A stretch of DNA of 64,000 nt. Origin: Macrotrachela quadricornifera. Taxonomy: Eukaryota > Rotifera > Eurotatoria > Philodinida > Philodinidae. The notes below the pieces were generated by a model. The model was not told the origin of the DNA. It saw nothing but the letters and a program-made list of their open reading frames with translations, and searched no databases. The stretch covers positions 421,807 through 485,806 of the forward strand of contig JAJEKB010001475.1 of the NCBI GenBank assembly GCA_022393335.1. The letters are read 5' to 3'. Shown here in pieces: positions 1 to 12,593 of the stretch. Every line of letters starts with the position of its first letter. The stretch's first letter is position 1. A program made the translations under genes and the position numbers.

Positions 1-37
1 ATTCTCATTTGGAACAAATAAGAAGTTACAAAGAATC

Positions 38-334
38 ATGTTGTTACGCATGATATCTTATGTACTATTTCTTTTCGTTCTAACTGTTTCGACAATTACA
101 AAGAAGATAGAAAATTATGAACCTTTGAAAAATAGCAATACTCGAAGTTTAAGTGAGAACGAATTCATAATTGACAATTCTACCACTGACGATGATAGTA
201 ACATTCAAGAAGATGAAGACTATGATTATATGGATGATGAGGTGTATGATGAATCTATGAACGACAACGACAATGACGATGTCGAGAGGTCATGGCAAAT
301 CTCAAATTGGTGCCAGTTTATAATTAATGTTTGA
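38..334 (+). CDS. possible first exon of a secreted acidic protein
   Basis: An open frame of 98 codons begins with a short basic start and a hydrophobic stretch (about residues 6-20, YVLFLFVLTVSTIT) that looks like a signal peptide. It is followed by a strongly acidic, Asp/Glu/Asn-rich segment (residues 45-82) with no recognisable domain. A possible splice donor (AGAG|GTCATG) lies near 287, so the last residues may be intron. Acidic spacers after a signal peptide occur in peptide precursors and in disordered secreted proteins, but no dibasic-bounded peptide is visible. I do not recognise the family. It could be a first exon whose continuation I did not find, or a chance frame. Confidence 0.3.
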   Translation: MLLRMISYVLFLFVLTVSTITKKIENYEPLKNSNTRSLSENEFIIDNSTTDDDSNIQEDEDYDYMDDEVYDESMNDNDNDDVERSWQISNWCQFIINV

Positions 335-2674
335 TCACTGTTAACTGATTTTTTAGAAGATAGTTAGATATTTACTGGTATTATACATCTTTGAGAAACC
401 ATCAGAAAACAAAAGTAACCCATATTATTTACTTTTAGATTTAAAAAATATGAGTGTTAAAACTATAATTTCTGCTTTTTGATAATATATTAGAAATATA
501 TAGTATGAATAAAGGAACTGATGCTTTCTATTACTTTTCCAAAAGTTCAAATAATTTTCTAATTAACTAGAGAATATCTTTTATGGACATAATGGGCATA
601 ATGTTAAATAAAATTAGTTTTCAAGACATCAGATCAGTTTTCTTGAACCGATAGAAATTTCGTCACTCATATTTCGATTATATAAAAGTGGTAGAGATGT
701 GTGTGCGTTTGTTTTTACTCTCATCGTCACCTTTAACATGCCCTATGCATATCTTTTTAGACGATTTTGTGTTTTCGTTCTCATCCTCAGTGAGAGAGAC
801 GTCTTGTATGTCTCTTTTCGCATGAGTCTGTCTTTTCATCCTCACGCTCACCTTTAAGATAGGGAAAATCATTTGATTTTGGGAAGGTCATAGAGTTTCT
901 GCAAAAAGAATACTTAATACCATGTAGAGTAAATATCTAATATCTGTTTCTCTGGTTAAAATTTTGACTTACATATGAAATTAAATGTTTGCCATCTGGT
1001 TGTTGGTAGTATTTCACATCAATTTGAAATATGCCACTCATTGAGGAAGCTCTAGATAGTTTCAAAGCATTCTGTAATATTCTATGTTGGAATACGGTAG
1101 AACACTCCGAAACTCTTTAGAATCTCCTTGAATTTTGGAGCTTTTCTGCAAAAAATCTGGTTAATTTTGCATCATTTTACAAATTTTAAGCATATTCTCG
1201 GCATATTTCTGCTTTTTTTATCAAAAGACGGACGAAAAGACACACTGTACTTTCGTGTGAAGATATGAATTTAAAAAACTCACAAAAATTCGTAATTTGA
1301 TAAGCGAAAAACAATTGATCTTTTCAAAATTTTTATCATATTATAGCCGAATGTTGCCATATGGCAACATTAAGGCATTCAGGGACGAAAAAATTTTTTT
1401 CTTCTATCGATCACATTTTTGATATCCCTGCGATGAAGGAAGCACAAATATGTCGGAAAATTTTTTTTACTAGTGGTCGTCTGGTAACTGACTGGAAATA
1501 GTTAAACATATAAATTCATTGATTAGTTAAACTATTTTGTCAGTTCAGTACTAACATCGAATATGAATACGATTTAGCTGCAAAAGGAACTCTTTTGAAT
1601 GATATTTTATTTGTAAGTAAAGAGAAAATACTATATTCTATATTAACTTCAAAAAGTACACTGTGAATCTATTATAATTTTGAAAGTGAATAATAACATT
1701 TTTACTAATCCATAATTTATAATTTTTTAAAGTTATAATGACATTACATAAGAATATTAACAGTCAATAACGTAAATACACACTGCAGCTGACATATGCC
1801 TTTTGAAATAAAGATAATTAAAAACAAAACCTTGCATAAGCATATTTTCAAAAAATGAGAAACTGTGATCTACATATCTCTGAATCTTGACACATTTTTG
1901 TGTATAGTTCAAAATCTTTATATAAATGACAAATCATATTTTTAGATTGTTTTTCTATAAGTGTTAAAATCAATATTTATTTGCTTGATTTTATCTTGAA
2001 TGTTTTGTCTATATGAATTTTTAAAAATTTGCTCTTAGTTTTTTTTTAAACATTTTGCTGTCTGTTAACTTAGTAATGAATTTTTCGTGTTATACAATAT
2101 CTACTTCATCGAAAACAAAATTAAATTTGAACATCATCAATTGTTTTCTATAAAAAAAACCTTTCATTTTCTTATGCCTAGATAAAATTATGTTTTTTTA
2201 ACTTAATATTTGTGTGTGACATTGCAAACAGTGATGAGATATTTATAATTATTCTGAGAAGATTGACACAGATAAAATAAATGTTAAAATAAAAATTTTA
2301 TTCAATAAATTAATACGTGTCAATTTAATAGTCAACATTTATGAAAAACATAAGATCTTATAAAATTAACTGTTAAATCATATAAATGTATTGTTTTAGA
2401 ATAATTTCATTGAATAGATCATTCTAAAAGTAATGTTTATATAATGCACTGGATACATACTATTATTAAAAATAAATAATGAAACTTGTGTCATGATTTT
2501 CAAGACAATCATGTTTAACATTTTAATTATAATATAAGTACTTTTTATCGGATTACTTTGGTCACTTCAATTTCTATAAAAAATTAAAATTCTCACAAAT
2601 ACAAAGAAAGAAAAAACTATGTATTATTTTTTGTAGTTTGTGAGCAAAATTACATCAAAGATTATTCGCAGTGT
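335..2674. other. intergenic, AT-rich, no gene seen
   Basis: No supported gene. Around 680-870 the sequence repeats a degenerate motif (CTCATCCTCACGCTCACC-like), which opens a minus-strand frame without family resemblance. A perfect 22-bp palindrome lies at 1350-1371. The last few hundred bases before the GPCR are poly-A/T rich and presumably hold its promoter and 5' UTR. Confidence 0.5.
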
Positions 2675-3718
2675 ATGGCAATGTCTACTTCCGATAGTTC
2701 GTATTTTCAAATACTCAATAATTCTAGAATTTATCTTAATCAATATATTGTTCCAATATTTTATATATTTGGTAATATTGGAAACTTATTAAGTGCATTA
2801 ATATTTGCAAGAAAATCTTGGAGAAAAAATGTTTGTGTATTTTATTTTAATATTTGTCTATTTTTTAATTTATGTTATATTAATTCAAGTATGTTAAAAA
2901 CTATTATATCTAATTTGAATATTGATTTGTCAAACTTAAATAATATCTTATGTAAATTATATTTCTATACAAAATTTCTTTTTTCTACACTTTTACCAAC
3001 TATTCTTATACTTGCATCTATTGATCGTTTATTAATATCTTCACAAAATGTTGATACACGTTTATATAGTTCAAAACGTTTAGCATATTTTTCTGTTAGT
3101 ATATGTACATTATTTTGGTTTATATTCTATTTCCATATACTAATTAAAGTTGATATTCAAGAAATACATCCATCTCATTTTGAATGTTATTATGATCTTT
3201 CAAAGTTTTATCGTCATTTTATTGCTTATTCTTCACTCATCACTAGTTTTGTTATTTGTCTTTTTATGATTGTTTTATGTATACTTGCATTTAAAAATGT
3301 TCGACATATTCGAATAGTTCCACGTCAACAACGAAAAGAAATTCGTTCAATGACAAAAAGAGATTTTCAGTTACTTCGTTGTTTATTTGTACAAGATATT
3401 GTTTATATTATATCTAGCATTGGTTTAAGTCTTTTCACTGCTTATGCAGCACCAACAATAAATACTATTCGAACACCATCTCAACAAGTTATTTATGATT
3501 TCTTCGATAATGTTACTGAATGTGTTCATCATATTCCTTACTGTGCCAGTTTCTACATATTTGTATTTGTATCAAAAGCTTTTCGAATGGAACTAAAACG
3601 AATAGCTTATAAAATATGTGGTAAAGAAGTAGCACCATTACGAGTAGAAGAAAATGGACATGAAAGTGTTGGTAAAGAGAATATACAATTAAATGTTGTG
3701 ATTGTTAATGATTATTAA
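2675..3718 (+). CDS. rhodopsin-like seven-transmembrane GPCR, single exon
   Basis: A 347-residue, intronless receptor. Residues 20-44 form TM1 with a GN pair (YIFGNIGNLLSALIF). TM2 and TM3 follow, with the conserved extracellular Cys before TM3 (ILCKLYFY) and a DRL in place of the DRY motif (SIDRLLISS). The partner Cys is in loop 2 (FECYYD). The third intracellular loop is basic (RIVPRQQRKEIRSMTKRD), and TM7 lacks a clean NPxxY (PYCASFYIFVFVSKAFR). A short cytoplasmic tail ends in VVIVNDY, which could fit a PDZ ligand. It resembles peptide-receptor-like (FMRFamide-receptor type) GPCRs that are numerous in rotifers. Ligand and G-protein coupling are unknown. The first ATG at 2675 gives MAMSTS; a start two codons later would also work. 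Confidence 0.85.
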   Translation: MAMSTSDSSYFQILNNSRIYLNQYIVPIFYIFGNIGNLLSALIFARKSWRKNVCVFYFNICLFFNLCYINSSMLKTIISNLNIDLSNLNNILCKLYFYTKFLFSTLLPTILILASIDRLLISSQNVDTRLYSSKRLAYFSVSICTLFWFIFYFHILIKVDIQEIHPSHFECYYDLSKFYRHFIAYSSLITSFVICLFMIVLCILAFKNVRHIRIVPRQQRKEIRSMTKRDFQLLRCLFVQDIVYIISSIGLSLFTAYAAPTINTIRTPSQQVIYDFFDNVTECVHHIPYCASFYIFVFVSKAFRMELKRIAYKICGKEVAPLRVEENGHESVGKENIQLNVVIVNDY

Positions 3719-4206
3719 ATAAAAATGAAATATGAGTTATTTGAGATAAGATTTTGATATCAACATCACTTTGAACAAAAATATTTTTAAAAACACAAAA
3801 AATAAATATTTAACTGTTAAAAGATTTGTTCTTATTTTTATCTTTTGAGCAAAAAGCAAATTGCTTATAACGTGTTTTTTTTATTAATTCGAAGATATTA
3901 GAGAATTAAAAATGATCGCAATTTTTCATTTGACTCATTCTATATATTCTATTCATTTTTTAGGGCAGATTATATTAAATATATTTTTCTTGAATTAGGT
4001 TACAAAAAATATTTATTCATTATTTTGGGTGACTAGTCGTAGTTAAAATAACACATTCAATCTGATGTGACCTATCTGTGGATCACACAATAATTTAAGG
4101 AGAAACTGTAAAGAAAAACACTTTCTTTTGTCTTTTTCTTAGAGAAGAGGTTACATATGTGTCATCTGCTGTCTTCAGTATTTTTAAAATAATTTATTCT
4201 ATAACA
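3719..4206. other. intergenic, no gene seen
   Basis: AT-rich spacer between the GPCR and the piggyBac relic. It contains the likely polyadenylation signal of the GPCR (AATAAA at about 3718-3723) and no convincing terminal inverted repeat for the transposon. Confidence 0.5.
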
Positions 4207-5475
4207 TCATGCTTCTCTTAATTGTTGTTGTCTGATTTTCTCATAGCAACCAGCACATCGCCTGTAGACATCGCGAGCAAATCGTTCCTTTTCTTCGGGC
4301 TTGTGATCAGGAAGTTTGTCCTTCGTTTGGCTTGTTGATGTTCGTCTCGGACCAAACTTCAGCTTTTCGGATGGTATACTAAGTAGTAAAGATCGCACAA
4401 GGCTTTCACGAAACTGCAGCATGATTTTCCTTGTATGTCAAATAGCTATTGACCATAGCTGTCGCAAAAATTAATTCAAATGTCACTTTTCGACATTCTT
4501 TTATTGAGTGCTTGAGACATGCATAGTACGCTGATAGCTGATCAGATAAATTAATACCTTGTCTTCCTTTGTTGTAATCCACCACAACTTGTGGCTTCAT
4601 AATACACTCATTTTGAATACTATTTTTCCCAGTATTCATCAGAGTTGCTGAATGTGACGACTTTGTGGATATCATCAGAACGTCTCTTTTGCCTTTCCGC
4701 ATGATTAGCTTTACGCTGTCTCTATTCTGGCGTCCGTACACTTCACTTATCTTCTAACAAAGGTTTCGCTAGAGAAATGCTGGTACAGAAGTTGTTCGCA
4801 GCAAAGGCTCGTTCACATCCAAGAAAGCCATCCAATAAATTTATAACTATTGTTTGAGTGTGCCCAAGACCGACCGTAGGATCTTGCTGATCGGTATAGA
4901 CGATAAAGTTCCAAGTGTATCCATTAGTACCGCTACCTTGTATATCTTTACGCCGTATTTGTGCGCTTTCTCAGCAATATATTGTTTGAACAAAAGCTTG
5001 CCTCGCCATGGTACTATTGTTTCATCGATAATAATAATTGAGCCAGGAATGTATGCTGACGAAGATCTGCCTTTTAGTAAATGCAAAAGTGATCTCAACT
5101 TGAACAGTTTATCTTGCGTTAGATGCATCTCATCGCTATTGACAAAATGCCAAAATTTAAGCAGTAATTTAAACCTTACTCTCCACATTGTACTTCGAAT
5201 GATCTCCAAGCCGTACAACTGACTGCTGCTCCAGTAGTAGCTTATTTCCGACATTTGCACCAATCCCATGGATTTGCAAGCATTGCTCCACGTGTTGATT
5301 ATTTCACGAATCATAAGACTAATAATGGCGTCCGTGATGAAATATCTATAGCAATCTATCGGATTGATTGTATACTATTCTCTGAAGCAGAAGTTATTTG
5401 CTCGATGACCTCACGGTCCTCCAGAAATTCTGTATCTGAATCTGGTTCTATTCCATTCGAGGCCTGTGAATCCAT
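4207..5475 (-). pseudogene. piggyBac-type transposase relic (DDE_Tnp_1_7), degenerate
   Basis: Read on the minus strand, pieces of a piggyBac transposase appear in the right order but in broken frames. There is an acidic N-terminus starting near 5475 (MDSQASNGIEPDSDTEFLED). Then comes the catalytic core at 5314-4847 with IIIDETIVPWRG and a KAHKYGVKIYKVA stretch. Next is AANNFCTSISLAKPLLEDK near 4800-4745, then VVVDYNKGRQGINLSDQ near 4570. The Cys-rich tail CAGCYEKIRQQQ is near 4250. The family uses three catalytic Asp. The first is kept (IDET), but the second (normally in CDN) and third (normally in GGVD) both read Asn here. Stops and frame changes separate the pieces, and the total is shorter than a usual 1.7-1.8 kb ORF. 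No TTAA-flanked terminal repeats were found. It is a dead copy. Confidence 0.85.
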
Positions 5476-5515
5476 CTTTTCGTCAGCAACTTCTTCGTCT
5501 GAACTTTTAGATTAA

Positions 5516-7914
5516 AAAAAAGAGCTCACTCAGTGAAATGAGCCAGCGCTCTCTTCTGTATCTGTTTTTTTCAAACGATATGTGAACCATTCCCAAAGGA
5601 GGTGATCAAAAAATTATTGGCTTTTTCGCACTCTAGAAATAATACAGAATGAAAATAAATTTTTAATAGTATAAAAGGTCGGTTAAATTTCTTTCATTTA
5701 ACATCCTAAAAGTGTTCAACATCACATAATTAATTGTTATCTTTACTATCGATAGCGGCACTTATCATAATTTCATCGTTGTTAAGTTTTTTGTTTACGT
5801 CGACGTTGATTAAAAGATTGGGGATATTTAATGTTACGGTCTAAAACAACTGATTTTACATTATATGTTTTATAGATATTGCCTAATATGTCTAGACATA
5901 TAGATAGTAGAAGTCTCCCTATGATGATATTAGGACATTTTCCTTTCGTTCTTCTATCGCATATACATTTGGATTTTTTCCTTTCCTCTCATATATGTAT
6001 ACGATTGTTGTTCTGATAGTTTTCTATTGTCATTTGTTTATTGTTTACAATAAATCACAAGCTCCTGTTTTCTCCAACACTTACATCTATGTCTTGTTTT
6101 TTTTTATTGACTCATGCCTTCAGCCTTCATCCAAATGAAAAGAAAGAGTGAAAGATGATACTACAAAAGAAATGTAAAAGAAAACATTCAAATTTCACTT
6201 GTTTATTTCGTTGTTACTGTAAAATACATGTAAATATAGAAAAAAACAGAGTTGCGTAACTATTCAGTTCAATGTAATAAAAGGCTTATCATACGAAGGT
6301 ACAAACGATAGAAAGAAAACAAATAGCTGTGCATAGTGAAAATGCCAATGTATTCATTTATTAAGGCGTGGAGACATATGAATATTAATATGTTAAAGCT
6401 ATTTTCCTTAGAAAATCGAATTGCTGTGAAAACGTAAAATAAAGAACACTGAAGTTTATGTAATTGATTAACTTAAAAATAAACAATGTAAGGATTATTG
6501 TGATTGTTTTTTTTCTTTGATGTGTTTTATATGTGCGAAACATGTTTTTTTTCCGTTTGTGTATATGCATATTGTCAACATTAGTTCCACTTTATCATTC
6601 TTTACACATATCTAAACCTGTCTAGATTGACTATAAAATCTAGTCAAAACTACAACAGTATTTTGCAATTATACGCATGTCTAGATAGAAATCATTCTGA
6701 TACAACACAAGTCTATCAAGCATTTTAAAAATACAGAAACATTTTTTTGAAATTCGAACTTCAACTTCAAAAAATCAATTTTATGACACAAATCCTCACG
6801 ATGAACAAAATTCTGCTAAGAATTCAAAAGATTCAGTCCAAATTTAACGATGAGTCTGTACAGGATTCTAAAGTTGCATATGACAAACAAGTACTAATTA
6901 CGATAATACCTTTTTCATCAAAATAATATTTAACTGATAAATAATTTAAAAAGCATCCTACAAATAAGTATTCTCTATTTCATATATTTGCACATATTAG
7001 AATTCGATATCAGACACTCGAGAGAATATATCTCTCTTTTAATTCAGAATCTGACAATACTTGAAATTGTTAGTAGAACTATAAAAAAATCTATATACTG
7101 TCAACGGTATAGTTAAACAGGAAATCTAGCAAACTCTAAGATTTTCAATTGGCAAGACAAAATCTTACTGAGAACTTAATAAGAAGAAAAAAAGCTGATT
7201 TTTTCATTACTAGGATTGTTTTGATCATAAACATGTTTTTGCTCCCTTAGTTCTGATCCTAATTATTTTCAACAATAAAGATCACAAGATTTTTCTCTAT
7301 TATTCTATACTCCTTCACTGTATCTTATCATTTTATTGTATGAAATCTTTCTTTTGATTTTACTTCTTTACCACATAAACCAGTTGGCTAAATTTTTCCT
7401 ATTTCAGTATGATTGTCTACATGATAAGAATAAAACAAGACATGCTGCACTATTAAGATCTAATTGATCATTTTTTTAAAGATTTTATTTGCTTTTTAGT
7501 TTGAAACGTAATCTTTCAAAAAATGTGTGAAGCTTTTCAATTTATATAAATCAATATACCGAAATGTTGTCTACACTTTAGCAAACATCGTATATTAAAA
7601 TCTATTTATATTGATGAATTAACGAAACTTTCTACAGAATGAATGTATCATGATATTTACATTGGTGAAATTATTATCCAATTAAGTTCTAATTAGCGAT
7701 ATCTGTCCAATAAAAATAAAAATTATTTAAATTTTTATAATAAAAAAGAAACTAAATTAATTGATAAAAACATTTTAATAAAATTTCATTGCATATAAAA
7801 ATAACCAATCATGACAATGAACTGAATCTTCACCTCTATTCATTGATTTTTCTTTTATTTGTTTATTTTGATTCATCTTTATTCTAAAGATTTATCAAAA
7901 CAAAATTATTTAAA
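5516..7914. other. intergenic, no gene seen
   Basis: About 2.4 kb of AT-rich DNA with short frames only. No RNA gene, transposon ORF or ordered repeat could be supported. The region immediately before 7915 presumably contains the promoter and 5' UTR of the PABPN1-like gene. Confidence 0.5.
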
Positions 7915-8857
7915 ATGGATATAACAACACAAAATGGAAGTATTAATCATGGTAGTTCATCAAATACAGATCCTATTCTTAGTTCTGATGGACAAGAAAA
8001 TGTTTCAGATTCTCTTTTGGATACATCAGAAATGGGTGATGAAGCTGATCTCGAATCAATGCGTAAACGTATACGAGAAATGGAAGAAGAAGCTGAAAAA
8101 TTAAAACAAATGCAACTTGAAGTTGAAAAACAAATGCAATTACCTGGTACACCAGGTACACGTAAGTAATTTTTTGTCTATCTTTCACTAATATTTACTT
8201 TTTTTTTATTTAATTTAGCTCCATTTCCAACAATTGAAGAAAAAATGGAAGCAGATCAACGATCAGTTTATGTTGGAAATGTATAATATTAGAAAAATAA
8301 TTTTTTATATAAATAATATTTCTATATTATTTAATGTAGGTTGATTACTCTGCAACAGCACAAGAACTTGAAAATCATTTTCATGGTTGTGGATCTATTC
8401 ATAGAGTTACTATTTTATGTGATAAATTTACTGGTCAACCAAAAGGGTATATATATATATATATATATATATTATATCTATTTAATATAAATATTATTCT
8501 TTATTTTAGTTTTGCTTATGTTGAATTTTCTGATAAAGATTCTGTACAAACGGCTCTTGCTCTTGATGATTCATTATTCAAAGGACGTCAAATAAAAGTA
8601 ATTGAAAAACGAACTAATCGACCTGGCGTATCAACAACTGATCGACCGCCACGTGGGGCACTCCGTGGTTTTGGACGTGTCAGATTTCCACGTGGTGCTG
8701 CCTATATGCCTTATATATCTGCACCTTATCGAGGTCGCATTGCTCGACCTTTTTTTCGGTATAAAATTTCTTACATACATAATTTTATTTATTTAATTAT
8801 TCTTTTTTGTTAATTAGGGGTCGTGGCCGATCTAGTTATTTCTATTCACCTTATTAA
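7915..8857 (+). CDS. PABPN1: nuclear poly(A)-binding protein 2 (PABPN1-like)
   Basis: Five exons join in phase: 7915-8161, 8219-8280, 8340-8446, 8510-8758 and 8818-8857, giving 234 residues. After an acidic N-terminus there is a coiled-coil helix (residues about 45-75, [20 protein letters not shown]), as in PABPN1. The linker [18 protein letters not shown] leads into a single RRM with RNP2 (VYVGNV) and RNP1 (KGFAYVEF). The tail is Arg/Gly rich and ends SSYFYSPY. The family binds poly(A) in the nucleus, stimulates poly(A) polymerase and controls tail length. Compared with vertebrates it lacks the N-terminal polyalanine run and is shorter, as in invertebrates. Intron 3 contains a (TA)n run. All introns are 53-63 bp. 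Confidence 0.95.
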
Positions 8858-10091
8858 TATGATAAATTTCAATTAAACCGGTTTTGTTCTATCATCATTA
8901 TTCTTCTTCTCTTTGCACTTGTACGAAACAGACTTCTCCAAAAAAAAAAGTCACTGCCTTTGGATGATGACAATAAATGCACACCTGTTTCGTTCGGTGA
9001 GAATATGTAATGTTCATTGTCTTTGTTTTTCTTTCTCTATTACTTGTAGTTGATTGTTTTCTGTGTTAATATTTCTGTCTATCTACTTTATATTCTTATC
9101 ATCGTGGTAAAAAAAGCACTTATTGTATAAAAAAAAAAGAAAACAAGAAGCTACTAAAAAAAAAGTTTCTGTTTAGTATGAGAGATAATAACATAGGTTA
9201 CATTTGAAATCTATTTTTCTTTCTATTTTTTCATCATTTCGATAATTATCAAAGATTAATCGATTTTTCTTTTTATTTAAAAAAAAAAGATATATAGGAC
9301 ATTGTGAATGGATTTGTCTATTGGCTACATCTTGATTTACTACATTCGACTTTTCGGATTAATCTAAAAAAAAAATAAATTTTAAGAATAATAAAAAAAA
9401 AAGATAAAAAAATATTAATATGAAATGGTTTTTATCTCCAATAACAATCAAAATGGTTTATATTAATAAAGTAATATAGTTTATTTTTATTTTTATATAC
9501 ATATATGGAAAAAATTTGTTTTGCAATTTGTAATTTTTATCTTCTGTGTATTTTTCTTACATTAGTAAATTCTAATGTAATTTCTCTTCTAATAAAGAAA
9601 AGATATTTTCAATATATGTATTAATTATATTAATCATGACGCATGATAAAATATTAGTAAATTGAGTCGAATCATGATTAAATATCAAATGTACGCATAT
9701 TATAAAAACATATAAAACACAAAAATCATGTTAACATGAAAAAAGTGAACTACTTCATTGTAGGAAGCAAAATTGACAGTCTATTAATCTTTTCTGATGT
9801 AATTTTTTTTATTCATCAGACCATATTATTAAGAAACGGAAATATTGGGAAATATATCGTAGAATGCATAGAAAAAAAAAAATAATCGTTGCGCTTGAAT
9901 AAATTTTTCTTCATATTTTGCATAGTATGAATCATTGTGTATGTAGTATTTGACGCAAATCATATATTTTACGCCTTATTTGCTGGGGATATTACAGGTA
10001 AATATACAATACGTATATAAACATTATAATAAATTATTATGAATCAAAGGATACATTTTATACTCTTATGTAAACATATTTAAAATTATAT
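8858..10091. other. PABPN1 3' UTR and intergenic spacer
   Basis: A/T homopolymer-rich DNA. AATAAA-type signals occur near 9376 and elsewhere downstream of the PABPN1-like stop. No other gene is visible before the hydrolase start at 10092. Confidence 0.5.
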
Positions 10092-10979
10092 ATGGATGAT
10101 AATAATAATAATAATAAAATGAGAAAATTTGAGTTAAATTCAAATGATGGTCTTATACTTGTTGGTTATGAATGGTTAGCATGTAAAAATCCATCTTCAC
10201 CAAAAGCTGTAATAATTCTTATACATGGTGTGGCAGAATATGCTGAACGATATAAACATGTTGCTGCTTTTTATAATGACGAGGATATAGCAGTTATTTC
10301 AATGGATCTTCGTGGTCATGGTTCCAGCGGGGGAGATCCCGTTTTTATACCAACAGTTGAAGCTATGTTTAAAGATATTGATTTATTAATAAACGAAGCA
10401 CGACGTCGATATCCATCATGTCCAGCTATTCTTTATGGACATTCAATGGGTGGAAATTTAGCATTATCATATACACTTGATCGATATAAAAATGCGTCAA
10501 ATGAATGTCCATATAAAGCTGTAATAGTAACGAGTCCTTGGATTCGTCTAGCTCGATTTCTTCAACCACCTCGTCCTATTCATTCACTAATTCGAAAAAT
10601 TGGTGGCATTCGTCCAAATTTAAAAGTTCCATTAATATTTAATTCTCGTGTAATTGCACGTGATGAAGATATTGTTAGTGCTTATGAAAAAGATCCTTAT
10701 ATACATCGTTCAGCAACATTATCTCTTGTTCATACAATGGGTAATATGGCAAATATACTTGATCGAACATCATGTACATTTCATATACCTGTATTAATTC
10801 AACATGGAGCAGCTGATTCAGTAACAAGTCATAATGCAAGCTCTAGATTTGCTGATCGTGGACAAAACATTGAATTTAAAAGTTGGCCTAAGTGTTACCA
10901 TGAATTACATAATGATACAGATAAAGAACAAATATTTGATTATACATTAAAATGGATATTTAAAAAAATTTTGTCTTAA
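10092..10979 (+). CDS. monoglyceride-lipase-like serine hydrolase (alpha/beta fold)
   Basis: A 295-residue single-exon protein of the Hydrolase_4 (serine aminopeptidase S33 / MGLL) family. The oxyanion-hole strand is VIILIHGVAEYAERY, followed by DLRGHGSSGG. The nucleophile elbow is GHSMGG (Ser near residue 118). The acid is in IQHGAADSVT, and the catalytic His in CYHELHND near the C-terminus. The length matches MGLL (about 300 residues). MGLL hydrolyses 2-monoacylglycerols, including 2-arachidonoylglycerol, to fatty acid and glycerol. The family also contains lysophospholipases, so substrate is inferred. An Asn run follows the first residues (MDDNNNNNK), so the downstream Met (MRKFELN) could be the real start. 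Confidence 0.9.
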   Translation: MDDNNNNNKMRKFELNSNDGLILVGYEWLACKNPSSPKAVIILIHGVAEYAERYKHVAAFYNDEDIAVISMDLRGHGSSGGDPVFIPTVEAMFKDIDLLINEARRRYPSCPAILYGHSMGGNLALSYTLDRYKNASNECPYKAVIVTSPWIRLARFLQPPRPIHSLIRKIGGIRPNLKVPLIFNSRVIARDEDIVSAYEKDPYIHRSATLSLVHTMGNMANILDRTSCTFHIPVLIQHGAADSVTSHNASSRFADRGQNIEFKSWPKCYHELHNDTDKEQIFDYTLKWIFKKILS

Positions 10980-12593
10980 ATTATATTGGATTATTGTATT
11001 ATATGTCTTTAAGAGATTATTAAAAAAGAAGGAAAATAAAATGTACTATTTCTTCTTCTTTTTTTTCTCGTATTTTCTTTTATATAAACAATTTGCTGAT
11101 TTTGTTTGCGCAGCTTTTACTTTTGACGTTAGTCTTCAGATATTGACTTGCATTCTATTTTATTATTTCTCTGTAAGAGTATTTTGTTTTTTATTATATA
11201 TGTAAATTGATTATATAGGACAGGAATTTTCAGCATTTACTGAAGCAATATCTAATATCATATTCAAAATATGAAAACGAAATTTTTCTTTTATTCCAGG
11301 TAATAGATAATACTGATCATTGATAGAAATGTTGGTAGTTATTAATCATAGAGTAAAATATCTTACAAATGCCTCGATTTCTTTTTTGTATATAAATGGA
11401 ACCAAAATGAGAAGTTGATATTTACATATTACAAACATATCTACATATATGAGATAGAGAAGAAAGAAGAATAAGAAGAAGAGTAAACCAAGCACTTATC
11501 CTACTTTTTAAGGACAACAATATGGAGAGAAGATGTATAAATATTTCTTCTTTCCAACTGCGTAATATATAAAACAAGAATATAAAGAGAACAAATCTCT
11601 AGATATTGAATTTAATCATAAATATATCATTAATATAATATAAATAAAAAAGAAAGCCTCAAGCTGAACTTATATGAATATCATAACAAATATATTATAC
11701 AAGAAAAAAAAATAAAATAACTCGTAAAAATGCATGATGATAGACTACTAGTTATTCAATAAGACATAAGAAAAACAAAGAACAATAGAAGATAATCTAA
11801 CAAAACGAATGACATATCTCATTCTAAGTTGACTTGTCGTAAGAGGAAGAATCATTTGACGTTATGATAACACTTGGTAATTGCTTATACACACTCGTTC
11901 TTATCATTGTCATTGTTATTGTTTGTCTGACAAGTCGATTATATTTTGTTTTGCTGATCAGAATCTATTTCTTTAAATACAAAACTTAAAGTAAGTTGAT
12001 ATTTTTCATTAATAACAATCTCAGCATGATATATATATATATTTTTTTTATACCTAGATTATGACTAAGAATATTTATTTATTATTCTCGTTAATATCTT
12101 ATTTCTAATTGTGACCTTGTTCTTCGTCACTCATCGTTTATAAAAGAAGATAGTACTTGATATAAATGTTGTTTTTTTTTTCTTTAATCAATATCAACAA
12201 TCTTTCATCTTCGTATCATTGACATTGACCATCTTTGATTATTAAAGGACAAATATACTATTTTGTTTGATTTTCTCATTTATTTTTCTAATATCAGAGA
12301 AAAAAAAAAGAGTATATATGATAGACCTGAAAACATCTTATTAAAAAAAAAAACGAAGAACAATATATATATACATATATATACAAAAAAATAAATAATA
12401 GGAAGAAATAGTTACATTAAGTGTCTATAGGCTATTACTAGTCAGAAAAAAAAGAATATCTCGAAGATATATGTATGTTTGAAGAAAAAAAGACAATTGA
12501 TGAATATCATCAAGAGTATGTTCTATTATTCATTTTCAAAGATAACAAAAAAATAACAAAGAAAGAGTCTATTATATTAATTTTAGTATAGAA
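10980..12593. other. intergenic, no gene seen
   Basis: A 1.6-kb A/T-rich spacer with short purine tracts (AGAAGAAGAA near 11465) and small (TA)n runs near 12030 and 12367. No coding or RNA gene is supported. It probably holds the promoter of the gene starting at 12594. Confidence 0.5.

Noticed and set aside
678..872. Minus-strand 64-codon charged frame
   Set aside because: Arises from a degenerate short repeat (CTCATCCTCA-like); no start context, splice signal or family.
4854..5222. Plus-strand 122-codon frame
   Set aside because: Antisense shadow of the piggyBac catalytic domain, which reads clearly on the minus strand.
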